A DNA stretch of 64,000 nt from Mycosarcoma maydis (lineage: Eukaryota > Basidiomycota > Ustilaginomycetes > Ustilaginales). Below the pieces are notes generated by a model. The model searched no databases. It saw only the letters and a program-made list of their open reading frames with translations, and had not been told where the DNA came from. The first letter of the stretch is position 1. Each line of letters opens with the position of its first letter. Both the position numbers and the translations under genes were made by a program. Location of the stretch: NCBI RefSeq assembly GCF_000328475.2, contig NC_026484.1:186001-250000 (forward strand), in the 5' to 3' direction. Positions 62,190-64,000 of the stretch are shown here, piece by piece.

Positions 62190-63706
62190 TTAGTTGGCGT
62201 GCAGAAGCTGGAGGAACTCCTTAGCGACGGGCTGCTTGGCCTCCTTCTTGAATCCCGACTTCTTGGCGGCCTGGGCGCGGATCTCGGATCGGATCGCAGC
62301 CTGGGCGTAAGGGTTAAGGCGGAACAGAACAGCACGGTTCTTGAGCGGGTTCTTGCGCTGGGTGAAGGGGCGAGTGGTCTTAGCGGGGCCCTTAGCACGA
62401 ACCACCGACTGGATCTCGTCCGAGTTGATGATGCGCGTGACGTCAGTGTTAGCAATCTTGGCCTTAGGCAGCGTGAAACCAGTCTTGGCGGCGAACACCT
62501 CGTCGAGGCGGCCGAAGGCGGACTGCGTGAAGATGACAAAGCGGCCAAGGTGTCCACCAGGGGCGAGCTGGAGCAGGTTCAGGCGCTCAACCGAGCAGAG
62601 CTCAACACCGGGCACGTTGCGGAACGCCTTGACGATACCGGCGTCCTTGTTGTAGATGACAAGGGGACCGCGGCGCTGCGTGTGGCGGCGGTTGCGCAGC
62701 TTGCCAACACCAGCACGGATCTTGCGCGAGTTCGACACCTTAACAACGTCGTTGTAGGCGTTGACCGACTTGAGCAGGGCGATGGCCTCCTTGGTCTTGG
62801 TCAGGCTCTCGGCGGCATCGGCAACGACGAGGGGGATCTCCTCGAGCTCCTCGACACGGTGACCGCGGGCGAGGACGAGCGAGGGGACGGCGGTGGCAGC
62901 CAGAGCAGAGGCGGTAGCGTAACGCTTCTGGTTCTGGTTGGTCTTGATGAACCATCGGCGCCACAGCTTGGTGGGGGCGAACATGTGACCACCACGGACC
63001 ATGTTACCGAAGGCGGCCTGACCGGATCGGTGGGTACCACCACCGCCGACACGGGGGATACGAGCGACGGCACGACCGGTACCCCAGGACTCGGCAGAGG
63101 TCTGGTGACCAGCCTTAGTGGAGACGGCATAGGGCTGACGCTTGTTCTTGGCAACGTTGGCTGGAGTGGACGAATTAGAAAAGTGAGACATCGGCGTACG
63201 GGGTCAGTGACACGCTCTTGCTGTCGAAATAGAGACGCAGTCCTTCCCATCCCATTCTTTGTTGTCCTGCTCTGCTGCATGTTGTATCTATGCCGACTTT
63301 GATACCGTCCAGCGTCTGATATGTTCCATTGCTGTAGATCGAGTTCTCATCCGGCTTTCCCTTTCAAATCCAACTTCAAGTCCTTGCTACATGGTCATAC
63401 AAGTTCAATGTCGAGATACTCACTGTGAACGAGCTGAACAACGTCAGGTCGGATAGGGGCAGTGAAGACTGCGGGGAGGGGGAGCGAGCCCGAGGCCGCG
63501 CCATCGAGGCCCCTCACGTTGACAGCTGTTGAGAAGACGAACAAAATGCAAGTGAAACGGTCGCGGTCAATGTGATGGTCCATGAATGGACGACATTCTA
63601 CAGCAGCAGCGCGACACCAGTTACATCATCATCTTTTTTTGTGGTCAATCGTGTAGGAAGTCGTCAGGAATCACAAGGGTCGGTCGGAAGGTGCGAGACC
63701 AGCCAT
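62190..63706 (-). CDS. RPL4: 60S ribosomal protein L4 (uL4), three exons
   Basis: Large-subunit ribosomal protein whose extended loop lines the exit tunnel. Exon 3 (63160-62190) carries most of the protein: [40 protein letters not shown], then the tunnel loop, and [16 protein letters not shown]. Exon 2 (63525-63424) gives [20 protein letters not shown] and [13 protein letters not shown], the expected N-terminus. The 263-bp intron 63423-63161 (GTGAGT..CCAG) is secure. Exon 1 is inferred as the seven bases ATGGCTG (63706-63700), joined through a 174-bp intron with an unusual GTCTCG donor. The total is then 359 residues, as in yeast (362). A minimal first exon is common in ribosomal protein genes, but the donor is weak. 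The open frame 5' of exon 3 (to 63191) is intron. Confidence 0.9.
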
Positions 63707-64000
63707 GTTGTGAAAGTCCATCGGCACAGCTTAGATAGTCATTTCCTGGTGATTGCTGATTGCTGGTGCTAAGATGCTGAGCATCGAGTTTGCTGTAATG
63801 TAACGATTTGGGGTTTCCGTTGACCTAGCTCGACGTATTGTACCATACGTGTCCCGAGTTCCAGCAATGTTTTCTAAGAGGCGACGCATCTTTTCTCGAT
63901 CACGACCATCCTGCTCTGCCGAGTGTGGCGGGGTGCCCGAACTGATGAAAAAGTGAACAGTGTTTGCGGAATGAAGCATTCTTCGTTGACGGTTGGTTTG
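63707..64000. other. Upstream region of RPL4 to window end
   Basis: Presumed RPL4 leader and promoter. The only minus-strand ORF (63979-63731) is short and unlike a known protein. I see no other feature. Confidence 0.4.

Noticed and set aside
62199..63302. 367-residue plus-strand ORF opposite RPL4
   Set aside because: RPL4 on the minus strand is unmistakable; the plus ORF is an antisense shadow of a codon-biased gene.
63526..63699. ATGATGA in the RPL4 first intron resembling a snoRNA C box
   Set aside because: No D box CTGA follows at a suitable distance, and there is no terminal stem.

Overview
The window is nuclear DNA of a basidiomycete fungus, most likely a smut (Ustilaginaceae). The evidence is a set of eukaryotic genes of fungal type (Erg27, Gna1, Sec9, Rna15/CstF64, Byr4/Bfa1, a Pex8-like protein, a fungal bZIP with a DUF3425-like tail), mostly long single-exon ORFs, a few short GT-AG introns of roughly 75-110 bp, very Ser/Ala/Thr-rich tails, and intergenic DNA full of a short palindromic word (TTCACGATT / AATCGTGAA). 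That it is a smut rather than another basidiomycete is my inference; I cannot name the species. One 100-N placeholder marks an assembly gap inside a RhoGEF gene.

Layout from left to right: the 5' part of an SGS1/BLM RecQ helicase gene (minus, cut by the window start); an AT-hook coiled-coil protein; SDHAF4 (two exons); a major facilitator protein; 3.1 kb without a gene; MIS14 kinetochore subunit (three exons); an 871-residue orphan; COA8; RNA15; 2.8 kb of repeat-rich intergenic DNA; a long DH-domain RhoGEF (with gap); prefoldin 1 (three exons); an AIM18/AIM46-like chalcone-isomerase-fold protein; GNA1; an orphan helical protein; a Pex8-like protein; a zinc alcohol dehydrogenase; SEC9; BYR4/BFA1-like; an ARMH3-like protein; SHP1/p47 (two exons); a complex I NDUFA11-type subunit (four exons); ARC1/AIMP1-like tRNA-binding cofactor; ERG27; a bZIP factor with a very long leader; UAP1; and RPL4 (three exons).

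The genes are ordinary housekeeping loci in alternating orientation, with tail-to-tail pairs packed closely (141-422 bp) and head-to-head pairs separated by 0.4-1.3 kb of motif-rich DNA. Two enzymes of UDP-GlcNAc synthesis (GNA1, UAP1) and four mitochondrial proteins (SDHAF4, COA8, the NDUFA11-type subunit, the AIM18-like protein) lie in the same window, though not clustered. I find no mobile element, CRISPR array, rRNA or convincing tRNA.

The most interesting non-genic signals are the pervasive 7-bp GAATCAC/GAATCGT intergenic word family, and a stretch of about 1.06 kb directly upstream of the bZIP start codon that contains no ATG on the sense strand.
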